In this document: positions 16,381 to 24,633 of the stretch, one piece after another
Numbering within the stretch: the stretch's first letter is position 1
How the letters are laid out: each line of letters opens with the position of its first letter
NCBI RefSeq assembly: GCF_001570405.1
Contig: NZ_BBYM01000006.1
Coordinates: forward strand, 1-64,000
Length of the DNA stretch: 64,000 nt
Direction: 5' to 3'
Origin: Microtetraspora niveoalba
GTDB taxonomy: Bacteria > Actinomycetota > Actinomycetes > Streptosporangiales > Streptosporangiaceae
Made by a program: the position numbers and the translations under genes
The notes under the pieces: generated by a model
What the model saw: only the letters and a program-made list of their open reading frames with translations
Database searches by the model: none
What the model was told of the DNA's origin: nothing

Positions 16381-17307
16381 GTGCGCGGTGATCTCGTCGT
16401 CCTGGTGAACCCTGCCGCCCGCGGCGGCCGGGCCGGCCGGGTGGCCGGCCCCGTGGTACGGCGGTTGCGCGAGGGCGGGCGCGACGTGCGCGTGATCGTC
16501 GGCGCCTCGGCCGAGGACGCCCTCCACCGGGCTCGTACGGCGGTCGCGCTAGGGGCGGACGCGCTCGTCGCGGTCGGCGGCGACGGCCTGGTGCATCTCG
16601 CGGTGCAGGCGGTGGCCGGGACCGGGGTGCCCCTCGGCATCGTCCCGGCCGGCACGGGCAACGACATCGCGGACGCGCTCGGCGTCCCCCGCGACCCGCT
16701 GGCCGCGGCGGCCGTGGCCGTGGGTGACGAGTCCTCCGGCACCGTGATCCGCGCGGTGGACGCCGCCCGCATCGCCGGGGAGGGCGGCGACAGGTGGTTC
16801 GCCGGAGTCGTCGCCTGCGGGTTCGACTCCCGGGTGAACGAGCGCGCCAACGGCATCACGTGGCCGCCGGGGATGGCGAAGTACCTCGTCGCGCTGGTCC
16901 AGGAGCTGCGCGCCTTCACCCCGATCCCGTTCCGGATCGTCCTTGAACGCGAAGGCGACACGGAGGTCGTCGAGCGGGAGGCGATGCTGGTCGCCGTGGC
17001 CAACACCCGCTCGTACGGCGCCGGGATGCGGGTCTGCCCGGACGCCCGGCCGGACGACGGCCTGCTCGACGTGCTCGTCCTGGGGGCGGTGCCCAAGGGG
17101 GAGTTCCTCCGTACGTTCCCGAAGGTCTACCGGGGCGGGCACGTCGGCCATCCGGCGGTCACGATCCGGAGGGCGGCCCGGGTGACGCTGGAGGCGGCGG
17201 ATCAGGGGGCCGGCGTGGTGGCCTACGCCGACGGGGAGCGGGTCGGCCCCGTCCCCGTGACCTGCTCGGTGGAGCCGGGCGCGCTGCGCGTCCTGCTGCC
17301 CGGCTGA
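16381..17307 (+). CDS. diacylglycerol/lipid kinase family protein
   Basis: 308 aa with a DAGK catalytic domain: VVLVNPAARGGRA (phosphate-binding start), LVAVGGDGLVHLAVQAVAG (GGDG nucleotide loop), LGIVPAGTGNDIADALGV, and a C-terminal lid domain with the SYGAGMRVCPDARPDDGLLDVLV metal-binding loop. It would phosphorylate diacylglycerol or a related lipid at the inner membrane face. TAGGTT (16369-16374) lies 6 nt before the GTG, indicating a leaderless transcript. It closes the paf-tat block. In the arrangement I know from related genomes helY follows; here 9 kb of other genes intervene. Confidence 0.9.
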   Translation: MRGDLVVLVNPAARGGRAGRVAGPVVRRLREGGRDVRVIVGASAEDALHRARTAVALGADALVAVGGDGLVHLAVQAVAGTGVPLGIVPAGTGNDIADALGVPRDPLAAAAVAVGDESSGTVIRAVDAARIAGEGGDRWFAGVVACGFDSRVNERANGITWPPGMAKYLVALVQELRAFTPIPFRIVLEREGDTEVVEREAMLVAVANTRSYGAGMRVCPDARPDDGLLDVLVLGAVPKGEFLRTFPKVYRGGHVGHPAVTIRRAARVTLEAADQGAGVVAYADGERVGPVPVTCSVEPGALRVLLPG

Positions 17308-17328
17308 GAGCGGTCGTCCGCGACGGGG

Positions 17329-18813
17329 TCAGCCGGTCGTGACCGGCAGGGACCCGCCCTCGGCGCTCTCCGCCGGCTCGCCCCCGCCGGCCTTCAGCAG
17401 GGTCGCCAGGACCAGCGCGGCCGACAGGACGCCCGCGGCGCACAGGAACACCGTGTCGATGCCGGAGGTCACCGCCTCGAGCGCGCGGCGCCGTACGCCG
17501 TCGGGCAGCGAGCCGATCCGGGCGAGACCGTCGAATCCGGGCAGCTCGCCGGCGACCACCCGGGTGAGGACGACCCCGAAGACCGCGGTGCCGAGCGCCG
17601 ACCCGAGCGTCTGGGCGAAACGGACCGAGGTGGTGGCCACCCCGAGCAGCGACACGGGCACGGCGTTCTGCGCGATCATGATCACGATGCCGATGACGAG
17701 GCCGAACCCGGTGCCGAGCAGGAACAGGTCCAGGCCGAGCATCCACTGGGACGTGCCCGTGCCGAGCGTGGACAACAACGCGGCGGCGGCCGCGGCGAGG
17801 GCCAGGCCCGCGACCAGGTACGGCTTCGTGCTGTGGCCGCGGGCGACGAACCCGCCCGAGGCGAGGCCGGAGACGGTCATGCCGGCCGCCATCGGGAGCA
17901 GGTACAGCCCGGAGCCGGTGGCGGGGACGCCCCGCACCACCTGGAGATAGATCACGGTGTAGACGATCGAGCCGATCATGCCGAACCCCGTCAGGAGCTG
18001 GAGGGGCAGCGCGATCCGCAGGGTGGGGTCGCGGAACAGGCTCGGCGGCAGGATGGGCTCGGGCGCGGTGAACTGCCGGACGAGGAAGGCGGCCAGCAGC
18101 ACCGCGAAGGCGGCGCAGAGCGCGAGGATCGCGGGCGAGTCCCAGGCGTACTCGCGCCCGCCCCATTCGGTGACGAGCAGCAGTGCGACGGCGGCGGCCG
18201 CGACGAGGGCGGCGCCCGGGTAGTCGATCCTGTGCCGCGGCCCCCGGTCCGGAAGGCGCAGCGTCGCCGCTCCGACGGCCAGCACGAACAGGCCGATCGG
18301 CAGGTTGACGTAGAAGATCCAGCGCCAGCTCAGGTTGTCGGTGAACAGGCCGCCGATCAGCGGTCCGACGACCATGCCGAGGCCCGTCATCAGGCCGCCG
18401 ACCCCGCCCGCCCTCGCGCGCTCCTCGGCGGGGGCCAGGTGGGCGATCACGACGAGCGTGACGCCCATCAGCCCGCCGCCGCCGAGTCCCTGTACGGTGC
18501 GGGCCGCGATCAGCTCGCCCATGTTCTGGGACAGCCCGCACAGCGCGGAGCCGGTGAGGAAGAGCGCGACCGCCCCGAGATAGATCCTCTTGGCGCCGTA
18601 GGCGTCGCACAGCTTGCCGTAGAGGGGGAGGGCGGCGGTCGCGGCCAGCGCGTACACGGTGATCAGCCAGGGCAGCCGGGCGAGCCCGCCGGCCGGGTCG
18701 AGGTCCCGGACGATGGCCACGGAGGCCGTGGACACGACGTTCTGGTCCAGGATCGCCAGGACCAGGGTGAGGAGGCAGCCGAGAGCCGCCAGCTTCTTCT
18801 GTGACTCGGTCAT
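17329..18813 (-). CDS. MFS drug exporter, DHA2 (14-helix) family
   Basis: 494 aa with about 14 hydrophobic spans. DHA2 signatures: LDQNVVSTASVAIVRDL in helix 1, WLITVYALAATAALPLYGKLCDAYGAKRIYL (motif A), AARTVQGLGGGGLMGVTLVV (motif B) and GLGMVVGPLIGGLFTDNLSWRWIFYVNLPIG (motif C, antiporter). It is expected to export a hydrophobic drug or metabolite using the proton gradient. It diverges from a TetR gene with matching inverted operator sequences in the 76-bp gap, the usual substrate-induced efflux arrangement. Substrate unknown. Confidence 0.93.
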   Translation of the reverse strand: MTESQKKLAALGCLLTLVLAILDQNVVSTASVAIVRDLDPAGGLARLPWLITVYALAATAALPLYGKLCDAYGAKRIYLGAVALFLTGSALCGLSQNMGELIAARTVQGLGGGGLMGVTLVVIAHLAPAEERARAGGVGGLMTGLGMVVGPLIGGLFTDNLSWRWIFYVNLPIGLFVLAVGAATLRLPDRGPRHRIDYPGAALVAAAAVALLLVTEWGGREYAWDSPAILALCAAFAVLLAAFLVRQFTAPEPILPPSLFRDPTLRIALPLQLLTGFGMIGSIVYTVIYLQVVRGVPATGSGLYLLPMAAGMTVSGLASGGFVARGHSTKPYLVAGLALAAAAAALLSTLGTGTSQWMLGLDLFLLGTGFGLVIGIVIMIAQNAVPVSLLGVATTSVRFAQTLGSALGTAVFGVVLTRVVAGELPGFDGLARIGSLPDGVRRRALEAVTSGIDTVFLCAAGVLSAALVLATLLKAGGGEPAESAEGGSLPVTTG

Positions 18814-18818
18814 GGTGC

Positions 18819-18867
18819 TTAGACTGAGTCAAAATTTGTATCCGGTCAAGACATGATCTGAGTCTAA
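18819..18867. promoter_or_regulatory. TetR-type operator pair between efflux pump and regulator
   Basis: TTAGACT-G-AGTCAAA (18819-18833) is a near-perfect dyad just before the pump ATG. A second copy of the half-site in opposite orientation, AGTCTAA (18861-18867), lies before the tetR gene. CTGAGTC also recurs directly 34 bp apart (18824 and 18858). TAAGGT (18878-18883), 6 nt before the tetR ATG, would be its -10, so repressor bound here could shut both promoters. Confidence 0.6.
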
Positions 18868-18889
18868 ATTTTGCCTGTAAGGTTTGGTC

Positions 18890-19588
18890 ATGGCTGAGAT
18901 GGGGCTGCGCGAGCGCAAGAAGCGGCAGACCTGGAACGCGATCTTCCGCGCCGCGGTGGAGCTGTTCGGCGAGCGGGGGTTCGACGACGTGTCGGTCGCG
19001 GAGATCGCCGAGCGGGCCGGCACCTCGAAGATGACGGTGTTCAACTATTTCCGGACCAAGGAGGACATCGTCCTCGGCCCGATGGAGGAGCACCTCACCG
19101 ACCCGGCCGCCATCGCCGCCGGGAGGGCGCCCGGCGAGCCGGTCGTCGCCGCCTTCCGGCGGGTCTTCCTGGAGCGGCTCGCCGCCCGCGCGCCGGAGAC
19201 CGGCCTCAACGACGACCCGGCGCTCCTGCGGGTGATCAACCTGGTGAAGGAGTCACCGGCCCTGGCCGCCCGCCTCTACCTGTTCTCGCTGCGCGGTGAG
19301 CATCTGCTGGCGGCGGCCCTCGACGAGCGGGGGCCCGGCGCGCACGACGTCCGTGCGCCGGTCGACTCCGCCGCGGTCCGCGAACTCCGGGAGAGCGACC
19401 CGGTGGACCTGCGGGCGCGGGTGGCGGCCGGCCAGGTCATGAGCCTGTGGCGGGCGCTGCAATCGGAGAACTTCAGGCTGGTCATCGTCCACGGCTCGGC
19501 CGACGCGGCGTACCCGCACGCGGTGGCCGCCGCCGAGATCGGCTTCGACCTGCTGGAGCGCGGCCTCGGCGACTACGGCGCCCGCTGA
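18890..19588 (+). CDS. TetR-family repressor of the adjacent efflux pump
   Basis: 232 aa from ATG 18890. The N-terminal TetR helix-turn-helix reads RKKRQTWNAIFRAAVELFGERGFDDVSVAEIAERAGTSKMTVFNYFRTKEDIV; the remainder is a ligand-binding domain with weak general similarity (LAARLYLFSLRGEHLLAAAL, VAAGQVMSLWRAL). By position and operator layout it likely represses the divergent MFS gene and itself until bound by the pump's substrate. The start is supported by TAAGGT 6 nt upstream (leaderless); an in-frame TTG two codons earlier is less likely. Confidence 0.9.
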   Translation: MAEMGLRERKKRQTWNAIFRAAVELFGERGFDDVSVAEIAERAGTSKMTVFNYFRTKEDIVLGPMEEHLTDPAAIAAGRAPGEPVVAAFRRVFLERLAARAPETGLNDDPALLRVINLVKESPALAARLYLFSLRGEHLLAAALDERGPGAHDVRAPVDSAAVRELRESDPVDLRARVAAGQVMSLWRALQSENFRLVIVHGSADAAYPHAVAAAEIGFDLLERGLGDYGAR

Positions 19589-19596
19589 GAGACAGG

Positions 19597-19633
19597 CCGG
19601 CCCGGCCCCGCGTCGGGCGGGGGGCCGGGCCGG
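19597..19633. terminator. bidirectional terminator between tetR and the subtilase gene
   Basis: CCGGCCCGGCCCC (19597-19609) and GGGGCCGGGCCGG (19621-19633) form a perfect 13-bp stem with an 11-nt loop between convergent genes. Confidence 0.7.
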
Positions 19634-19652
19634 ACCTGGGCGGGGGCCGGAG

Positions 19653-22613
19653 TCAGTTGACGCTGACCACCGTTCCCGTGCCGTTCGGGTACTCGACGAA
19701 GCCGGTGTGGCGAGCGCCGGACAGCCCCGACCAGGTGGCCGTGAGCGTGACCGGCTGCCCCGGGGTGACCTTGGGCTTCTTCGGCGTCAGCGTCAGGCCG
19801 CCCTTCCCCTTGCCGCCGCCGACCACGTTCGCCTGCACGGTGAACGGCGTCGCGGTGGTCCCGGGCAGGTCCTCCAGGGTCAGGACGACCATGTGGTACG
19901 TCCCGGGCTCGGGGGTCGCGACGCTGATCGTGGCGTCGGCGGTCTGGATCTCGGAGATGTACTCGATGTCCCAGGCGCCGCCCCGGAAGCGGGAGACGAG
20001 CATGGTCAGCCGCGCGTCCGGGTTCTCCGGGCGGGCGGTGAACTGGACGGCCTTCGTGCCGGCCGGCACCTCGACCGGGATGTCGGTGCCCCAGATGTCG
20101 TTCTGGCTCACCGAGCCGGCGGTCGGCGCCGCCGAGGCCATGCCGTACACCTCGATGGGGAACTTCTTCGTCGCCGGCGTCACGTCGAACGAGACGGAGC
20201 CCGACGCGCCGGAGCCCTGAACCTGGGCGGGGGCGACGGCGGCGAGCGGGGTCGCCACTATGGGGCTGCGCACGGTGCGGCCGGCCCCGGTCCAGGTCAG
20301 CGAGCCGGTGACGGTGACGCCGGACTCCGTGTCACGCATGTCCGCCGTGATCGTGAACTCCTTGGTCTCGCCCGGCTGCTTGAAGTGCAGCGTGGGCGGG
20401 CTGACCTTCACCTTCATGCCGGGCAGCTCGGCCTTCGCGTGGTAGACGCCGGGGGTGACGGCCGTGACCCTGCGGGTGATCGTCGCGGTGCCGAAGAGCT
20501 CGCCGATCGCGATGGAGGGATAGTTCAGGTCCCTCGCGGCGACGGGCGCCACGCCGCTGCCCGTGCGGACGCCGAGCCCCTCCAGGTATCCCAGCCAGTC
20601 CTGGGGACCGGCGTCGTAGACCAGGCCGGGGTCGAGCATCCGGGTCGCGTCGACCTGCCCGGCGCCCTGCGCGAACACGTCGGTGCTCGGGGTGCCGTCG
20701 GCCTTCTTGGTGTCGAACGCCGTGGTCATCATCGCCGACTTGATCCACATCGGCGACCAGTCGGGGTGCTCGCCCAGGTAGAGGGCGGCCAGGCCCGCGA
20801 TGTGCGGGGCGGCCATCGAGGTGCCGGAGAGGAAGTCGAAGTCCTTGCCGTCGTTCCCGGGAGGGGCCACGGCCGCGAGGATCGAGACGCCGGGAGCGGC
20901 GATGTCCGGCTTGAGCAGGTCGCCCTTGGTGACCTCGGACGGGCCGCGCGAGGAGAAGGGCGCCACCTGCGGGTACGGCGCGCTCTTCGCGGTGCTCGGC
21001 AGGAGCGTGGCGGTGGCGCCCGGGGTCGCGGCGTAGTCCAGCACGGCCTGCGTGTCCGGCCAGTTGATGTGGACGGTCGGCACCGCGTGGACGTCGCCGC
21101 TCATGTCCTGGTCGGACGGGTTCGCCATCACGACGCCGACGCCGCCGGCCCGCTTGACCTCGGAGGACTTGACGGTGCGGCCGATGACCCCGCGCTGGCA
21201 GATGATGATCTTCCCGGTCGCCTTGGCCGGGTCGAGGGTGCCGGGGGCGCAGTTGTTCGCGTCGCTGTCGGAGGCCGTCGCGTTCTTCACCGACACGGCC
21301 GAGGCCAGCGGCTTGGGACCGAAGGGCGCGCTCACGGTCGTGCTCACGCCCTGGTAGCGGGTGCCGTCGCCCAGCTCCAGCTCGGCCGAGTACGACGCGA
21401 GCGTGCTCGCGGCCACCGTGGTCACCCACGGCGGGGTGTTGTCCAGCGACGAGGCGGTCGGCCCGCTGTTGCCCCCGGCGGCGGCGACGAAGATGCCGGC
21501 CGCGGCGGCGTTGCCGAAGGCGAGCATGACGGGGTCGTCGTGCGCGCTCTCCCACATGCCGCCGACGGAGTAGTTGATCACGTCGACGCCGTCGGCGACC
21601 GCCTGGTCGATGGCCGCGAGGATGTCCGAAAGGGCGCCGCCGGTGCTGTGGTCGTCCTTGCCCTGCCAGAGCGCCTTGTAGACGGCGATCGCGGCCCCGG
21701 GCGCGACTCCGGAGATCTCGCCGAAGTCGATGCCGGCCGCGGTGGCCTTCACGGCGGTGTTGCCGGCGGCGGTGGAGGCGGTGTGGGAGCCGTGCCCCTG
21801 GGCGTCGCGCGGTGAGACGTAGTCGGCCCGCTTCTCCGGCGGGACCCCGCGCATCCAGGCGTCGCCGAAGTACCGGGCGCTGATGACCTTCTGGTTGCAC
21901 AGGTCCGCGGTGAACTCGTCGCCGGTCTGGCAGACGCCGGTGAACGTGCCGCCGTCGGCCTTCTTCATCACGGTGGTCGAGCCCTGCCGGTAGGGCCGGT
22001 ACGGCTCCTCCGCCGTGGGCCCCTCCGCGCCGAGCGGCGGCCCGGCGAACGACGGGTTCTCCGGCCAGATGCCGGTGTCGATCACGCCGACGACGACGCC
22101 GTTGCCGGCCTTCGCCGTGCCGCCGAGCCTGGACCACAGGCCGGTCTCGCCGGAAAGGCCGAGGAAGTCGGTGGACCTGTGGTCGTCGAGGGCCTTCTGC
22201 AGCCGGTCGGGGACGACGGAGACGACGCCGTCCGTCGCGAGCAGCTTCACCACCTGGGCGGGCGTCAGGTCGGCCGTGAAGCCGTTGGCGGCCACGGAGA
22301 AGCTCTCCACCGGCCGCGCGCCCACGCTCTGGGCGGTCTTGGCGTGCTTGTCCTTGAGGTAGCCCTGGTAGCGCTTGGCGTTCGCGCTGGTGGTGTCGGC
22401 CTTGCCTGCCTTGCCGGGCCTGGTGGCGGCGATGCCGGGCACGCCGCCCTCGTAGGTGATGAGCGGTTTGTCCGCCAGCGTGACGATGTACGCGCCGGGG
22501 GTGCCGGCGGCGGGGGGAGGGGTGTCGGCCTGGGCGGGGGTCGCCGCGATCGCCAGGGCGGCGGCGAGCGCGGCCGCGCCGTACGCGCCGGCGCGTCGGG
22601 TCGTACTGTGCAT
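19653..22613 (-). CDS. secreted subtilisin-like serine protease (S8) with PA domain
   Basis: 986-aa precursor. The signal peptide covers about residues 1-29 (ending PAQAD). Residues ~38-145 form an Inhibitor_I9-like propeptide (AYIVTLADKPLITYEGG, ESFSVAANGFTADLTPAQVVKLLATDGVVSVVPD). The catalytic domain has Asp179 (VVVGVIDTGIWPENPSF), His274 (GHGSHTASTAAGN), oxyanion Asn382 (AGGNSGP) and Ser599 (LSGTSMAAPHIAGLAALYL). A PA domain (about 405-540) interrupts it, as in cucumisin-type subtilases. The last ~300 residues are beta-rich Fn3-like/prepeptidase-like modules. The ATG at 22613 follows AGAGGAG. It diverges from a TrmB/LuxR regulator. Substrate is probably peptides or protein outside the cell. 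Confidence 0.93.
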   Translation of the reverse strand: MHSTTRRAGAYGAAALAAALAIAATPAQADTPPPAAGTPGAYIVTLADKPLITYEGGVPGIAATRPGKAGKADTTSANAKRYQGYLKDKHAKTAQSVGARPVESFSVAANGFTADLTPAQVVKLLATDGVVSVVPDRLQKALDDHRSTDFLGLSGETGLWSRLGGTAKAGNGVVVGVIDTGIWPENPSFAGPPLGAEGPTAEEPYRPYRQGSTTVMKKADGGTFTGVCQTGDEFTADLCNQKVISARYFGDAWMRGVPPEKRADYVSPRDAQGHGSHTASTAAGNTAVKATAAGIDFGEISGVAPGAAIAVYKALWQGKDDHSTGGALSDILAAIDQAVADGVDVINYSVGGMWESAHDDPVMLAFGNAAAAGIFVAAAGGNSGPTASSLDNTPPWVTTVAASTLASYSAELELGDGTRYQGVSTTVSAPFGPKPLASAVSVKNATASDSDANNCAPGTLDPAKATGKIIICQRGVIGRTVKSSEVKRAGGVGVVMANPSDQDMSGDVHAVPTVHINWPDTQAVLDYAATPGATATLLPSTAKSAPYPQVAPFSSRGPSEVTKGDLLKPDIAAPGVSILAAVAPPGNDGKDFDFLSGTSMAAPHIAGLAALYLGEHPDWSPMWIKSAMMTTAFDTKKADGTPSTDVFAQGAGQVDATRMLDPGLVYDAGPQDWLGYLEGLGVRTGSGVAPVAARDLNYPSIAIGELFGTATITRRVTAVTPGVYHAKAELPGMKVKVSPPTLHFKQPGETKEFTITADMRDTESGVTVTGSLTWTGAGRTVRSPIVATPLAAVAPAQVQGSGASGSVSFDVTPATKKFPIEVYGMASAAPTAGSVSQNDIWGTDIPVEVPAGTKAVQFTARPENPDARLTMLVSRFRGGAWDIEYISEIQTADATISVATPEPGTYHMVVLTLEDLPGTTATPFTVQANVVGGGKGKGGLTLTPKKPKVTPGQPVTLTATWSGLSGARHTGFVEYPNGTGTVVSVN

Positions 22614-22641
22614 TGCTCCTCTTGGGGGAGAGGTGGGGATG

Positions 22642-22656
22642 TTGCCCACTGGGCAA
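22642..22656. promoter_or_regulatory. perfect palindrome upstream of the subtilase gene
   Basis: TTGCCCA-C-TGGGCAA is a perfect 7-bp inverted repeat about a single base, 29 bp upstream of the protease ATG. The size and symmetry suit a regulator dimer; the divergent TrmB/LuxR protein is the obvious candidate. Confidence 0.45.
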
Positions 22657-22737
22657 GATCGGCCCGGAGTGGACAGAAGAAGTGAACGCGGAGCGGCCGG
22701 AACTTGTCGAGATATGCTGCTGGCGTCTTCGGTCAAA

Positions 22738-22752
22738 TGGCGGAAATCGCCA
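22738..22752. promoter_or_regulatory. inverted repeat upstream of the TrmB/LuxR gene
   Basis: TGGCG-GAAAT-CGCCA is a perfect 5-bp inverted repeat with a 5-nt centre, 26 bp before the regulator's GTG. It could be an autoregulatory site or an mRNA hairpin in the leader. Confidence 0.35.
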
Positions 22753-22777
22753 AGAGTGCGGCACGTGAAGGTGGTAG

Positions 22778-23779
22778 GTGAAGGACGACCCCGTTCTCGG
22801 CCCGTTGGGCGTCGGGGAGTTCGACGAACGGGTGTACCGCCTCCTGCTGCGACGGCCCGACCTGCGCCTCCCCGATCTCGCCGACACGCTGGAGACCGGT
22901 GGAGCCCGGGTCCGGCACGCGCTGGCGCGACTGGCCGGCCTTGGCCTGGTCCGCCGTACGGCTCCCGGCAGGTACGAGCCGGCGGGACCGGAGGCGGCGC
23001 TCGGGTCGCTCGTGGAGCGGCGCCGGCTGGAGGCCCAGGCGGCGCTCGCCGAGGTGCGGGCGACGGTGACCGAGTTCGCGCGGGTGTACCAGGCGGGGCG
23101 GCTGCGGACCGACCCCGGCAGCCTGGTGGAGGTGCTGTCCGGGCGGGACGCGGTGAACCGGCGGGTGGACGAGCTGACGCGCTCGGTCGCCACCCACCTG
23201 TGGGTGCTCGACCGGCCGCCCTACCTGGAATGGGCGGACGGCTCCCCGGACACCAACGAGACCGAGTTCGCGGTCACCCGGGAGATGATGGCGCGCGGCG
23301 TGGAGGTCCGCAGCGTGTACTGCCCCGAGTCGATGGAGCGCCCCGGCCGGTTCGAGGTGCTGGTCCGGCTGGCCGGGGCGGGCGAGCGGTCCAGGATGTT
23401 GCCCAGCCTGCCGTTCAAGTTGCGGATCATGGACCGCCGCGTCGCGCTGGTCCCGCTGGTCGGCGGCGTCTACGACAACATCGTGCTGATCCGCGCCTCG
23501 GGCCTGCTCGACGCGCTCATCGAGCTGTTCGAGGCGTACTGGGAGCGGGCGACGCCGCTCGTCGACGCGCCCCCGTCCGCCCCGGAGGGGCCGAGCGCGG
23601 AGGACCTGCTGCTGCTGCGGATGCTCAAGGCCGGGTTGAAGGACGAGGCCATCGCGCGCCAGCTCGGGGTGAGCGCGCGCACGGCCACCCGCCGCATCGC
23701 CTCGATCATCGAACGGCTCGGCGCCACGACTCGCTTCCAGGCCGGTGTGGAGGCGGCGGCCCGCGGCTGGCTTCGCTGA
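22778..23779 (+). CDS. TrmB-type/LuxR-type transcriptional regulator
   Basis: 333 aa. The N-terminal ~70 residues are a TrmB-like winged helix (FDERVYRLLLRRPDLRLPDLADTLETGGARVRHALARLAGLGLVRRT), followed by a coiled linker. Residues ~110-250 are a phospholipase-D-like/TrmB effector region (VATHLWVLDRPPYLEW, GVEVRSVYCPESME, RIMDRRVALVPL). The C-terminus (about 270-330) is a LuxR-type HTH (LLLLRMLKAGLKDEAIARQLGVSARTATRRIASIIERLGATTRFQAGVEAA). I have seen this combination beside S8 protease genes in actinomycetes (from memory), and it is divergent from one here, so control of that protease is the best inference. Signal unknown. Confidence 0.85.
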   Translation: MKDDPVLGPLGVGEFDERVYRLLLRRPDLRLPDLADTLETGGARVRHALARLAGLGLVRRTAPGRYEPAGPEAALGSLVERRRLEAQAALAEVRATVTEFARVYQAGRLRTDPGSLVEVLSGRDAVNRRVDELTRSVATHLWVLDRPPYLEWADGSPDTNETEFAVTREMMARGVEVRSVYCPESMERPGRFEVLVRLAGAGERSRMLPSLPFKLRIMDRRVALVPLVGGVYDNIVLIRASGLLDALIELFEAYWERATPLVDAPPSAPEGPSAEDLLLLRMLKAGLKDEAIARQLGVSARTATRRIASIIERLGATTRFQAGVEAAARGWLR

Positions 23780-23878
23780 GCGCCGCGGGGGAGCCGCCCC
23801 CGGCTTCGGCGGCCCGGTCGTCATCGCGGCCTTCCCGGCCGGGCCGAGGCCGCACCGCACCTCAACCGAACTCCCAGC

Positions 23879-23918
23879 GATCTCCAAGCGGAGATCACTA
23901 GCTTCTCGGCGCGAGAAG
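23879..23918. other. two tandem perfect hairpins in the 304-bp gap 23780-24083
   Basis: GATCTCC-AAGC-GGAGATC (23879-23896) and CTTCTCG-GCG-CGAGAAG (23902-23918) are consecutive perfect 7-bp stems, 5 bp apart; a further GATCTCC occurs at 23930-23936. They may terminate the regulator transcript or form leader structure for the secreted-protein gene. I see nothing else in this gap. Confidence 0.5.
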
Positions 23919-24083
23919 ACGATCTCCTGTCACCGCCGCGGTCTCGCCCGCGTTCAGTGTGTGAGGGGGCGGCCGAGGTCACCGACGCGCGCGCGGACGC
24001 CGTGCAGGCGACGTGTCGAGAACCCCGCGAGCGATCCTCGGGCGCGCCGGCGGATGACCCACGACAATGATGGAGGAAGCACG

Positions 24084-24617
24084 ATGAAGCACGCGGTTCT
24101 CCGGCGGCTGGGCCGTCCGGCGCTGGTGGTGGCCCTGGCCGCGGGGGTGCTGCCGGGCGGCGTCGCACCCGCCGCGGCCGCCGCGGCAGCCGGCTCCACC
24201 GCGTACGCGACCGGCACGTTGGGGCCGTTCGGATTCGGCGGGGTGAAGCTCGGGATGAGCACCAAGCAGGCCCGCGCCACCAGGAAGATCGTGTCCAAGC
24301 CCAGTTGGAGCCCGTGCACGGGCTGGGACCTGAAGGCGCACCCGACCGGCCGCGACAACGTGGGCCTGTACATCTCCAAGAGGCGCGGCGTGGCGATGAT
24401 CTTCGCCCCCAAGGGCGTCACGACCCCTCAGGGGATCAGGATCGGCTCCACCGAGACGGAGCTGAAGGAGGCCTACCCCAGGCTGAGGCGATCGGCGAGC
24501 GGCGGTCCCGTCGTCGCCGTCCCGGGCAACCCGAAGGCCTCCTACTACTTCCTGCTGCGGCGCGGCCGGATCTCCGAGATGGTCCTCGCCCTCAACGATC
24601 AGGACTGCGCCAACTGA
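24084..24617 (+). CDS. secreted protein, unknown function
   Basis: 177 aa with a clear Sec signal peptide (MKHAVLRRLGRPALVVALAAG... ending in a run of alanines near residue 36). The mature ~140 residues read FGFGGVKLGMSTKQARATRKI, then a two-cysteine region (SPCTGWDL early, DQDCAN at the very end), a KRRGVAMIFAPKGVTTPQGIRIGSTETELKEAYP segment and a closing beta-hairpin. The GVKLGMSTKQA...GIRIGSTETELKEAYP pattern suggests two related halves, like small secreted beta-sandwich proteins found widely in actinomycetes. GGAGGAAG precedes the ATG. It converges on the alpha/beta hydrolase gene 16 bp away. Confidence 0.75.
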   Translation: MKHAVLRRLGRPALVVALAAGVLPGGVAPAAAAAAAGSTAYATGTLGPFGFGGVKLGMSTKQARATRKIVSKPSWSPCTGWDLKAHPTGRDNVGLYISKRRGVAMIFAPKGVTTPQGIRIGSTETELKEAYPRLRRSASGGPVVAVPGNPKASYYFLLRRGRISEMVLALNDQDCAN

Positions 24618-24633
24618 GGCCCTGATTCCGAGC

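Noticed and set aside
19707-21815. Plus-strand open frames opposite the subtilase, and 45672-48335 opposite the csn operon
   Set aside because: Both are antisense shadows of genes with full catalytic or family signatures.
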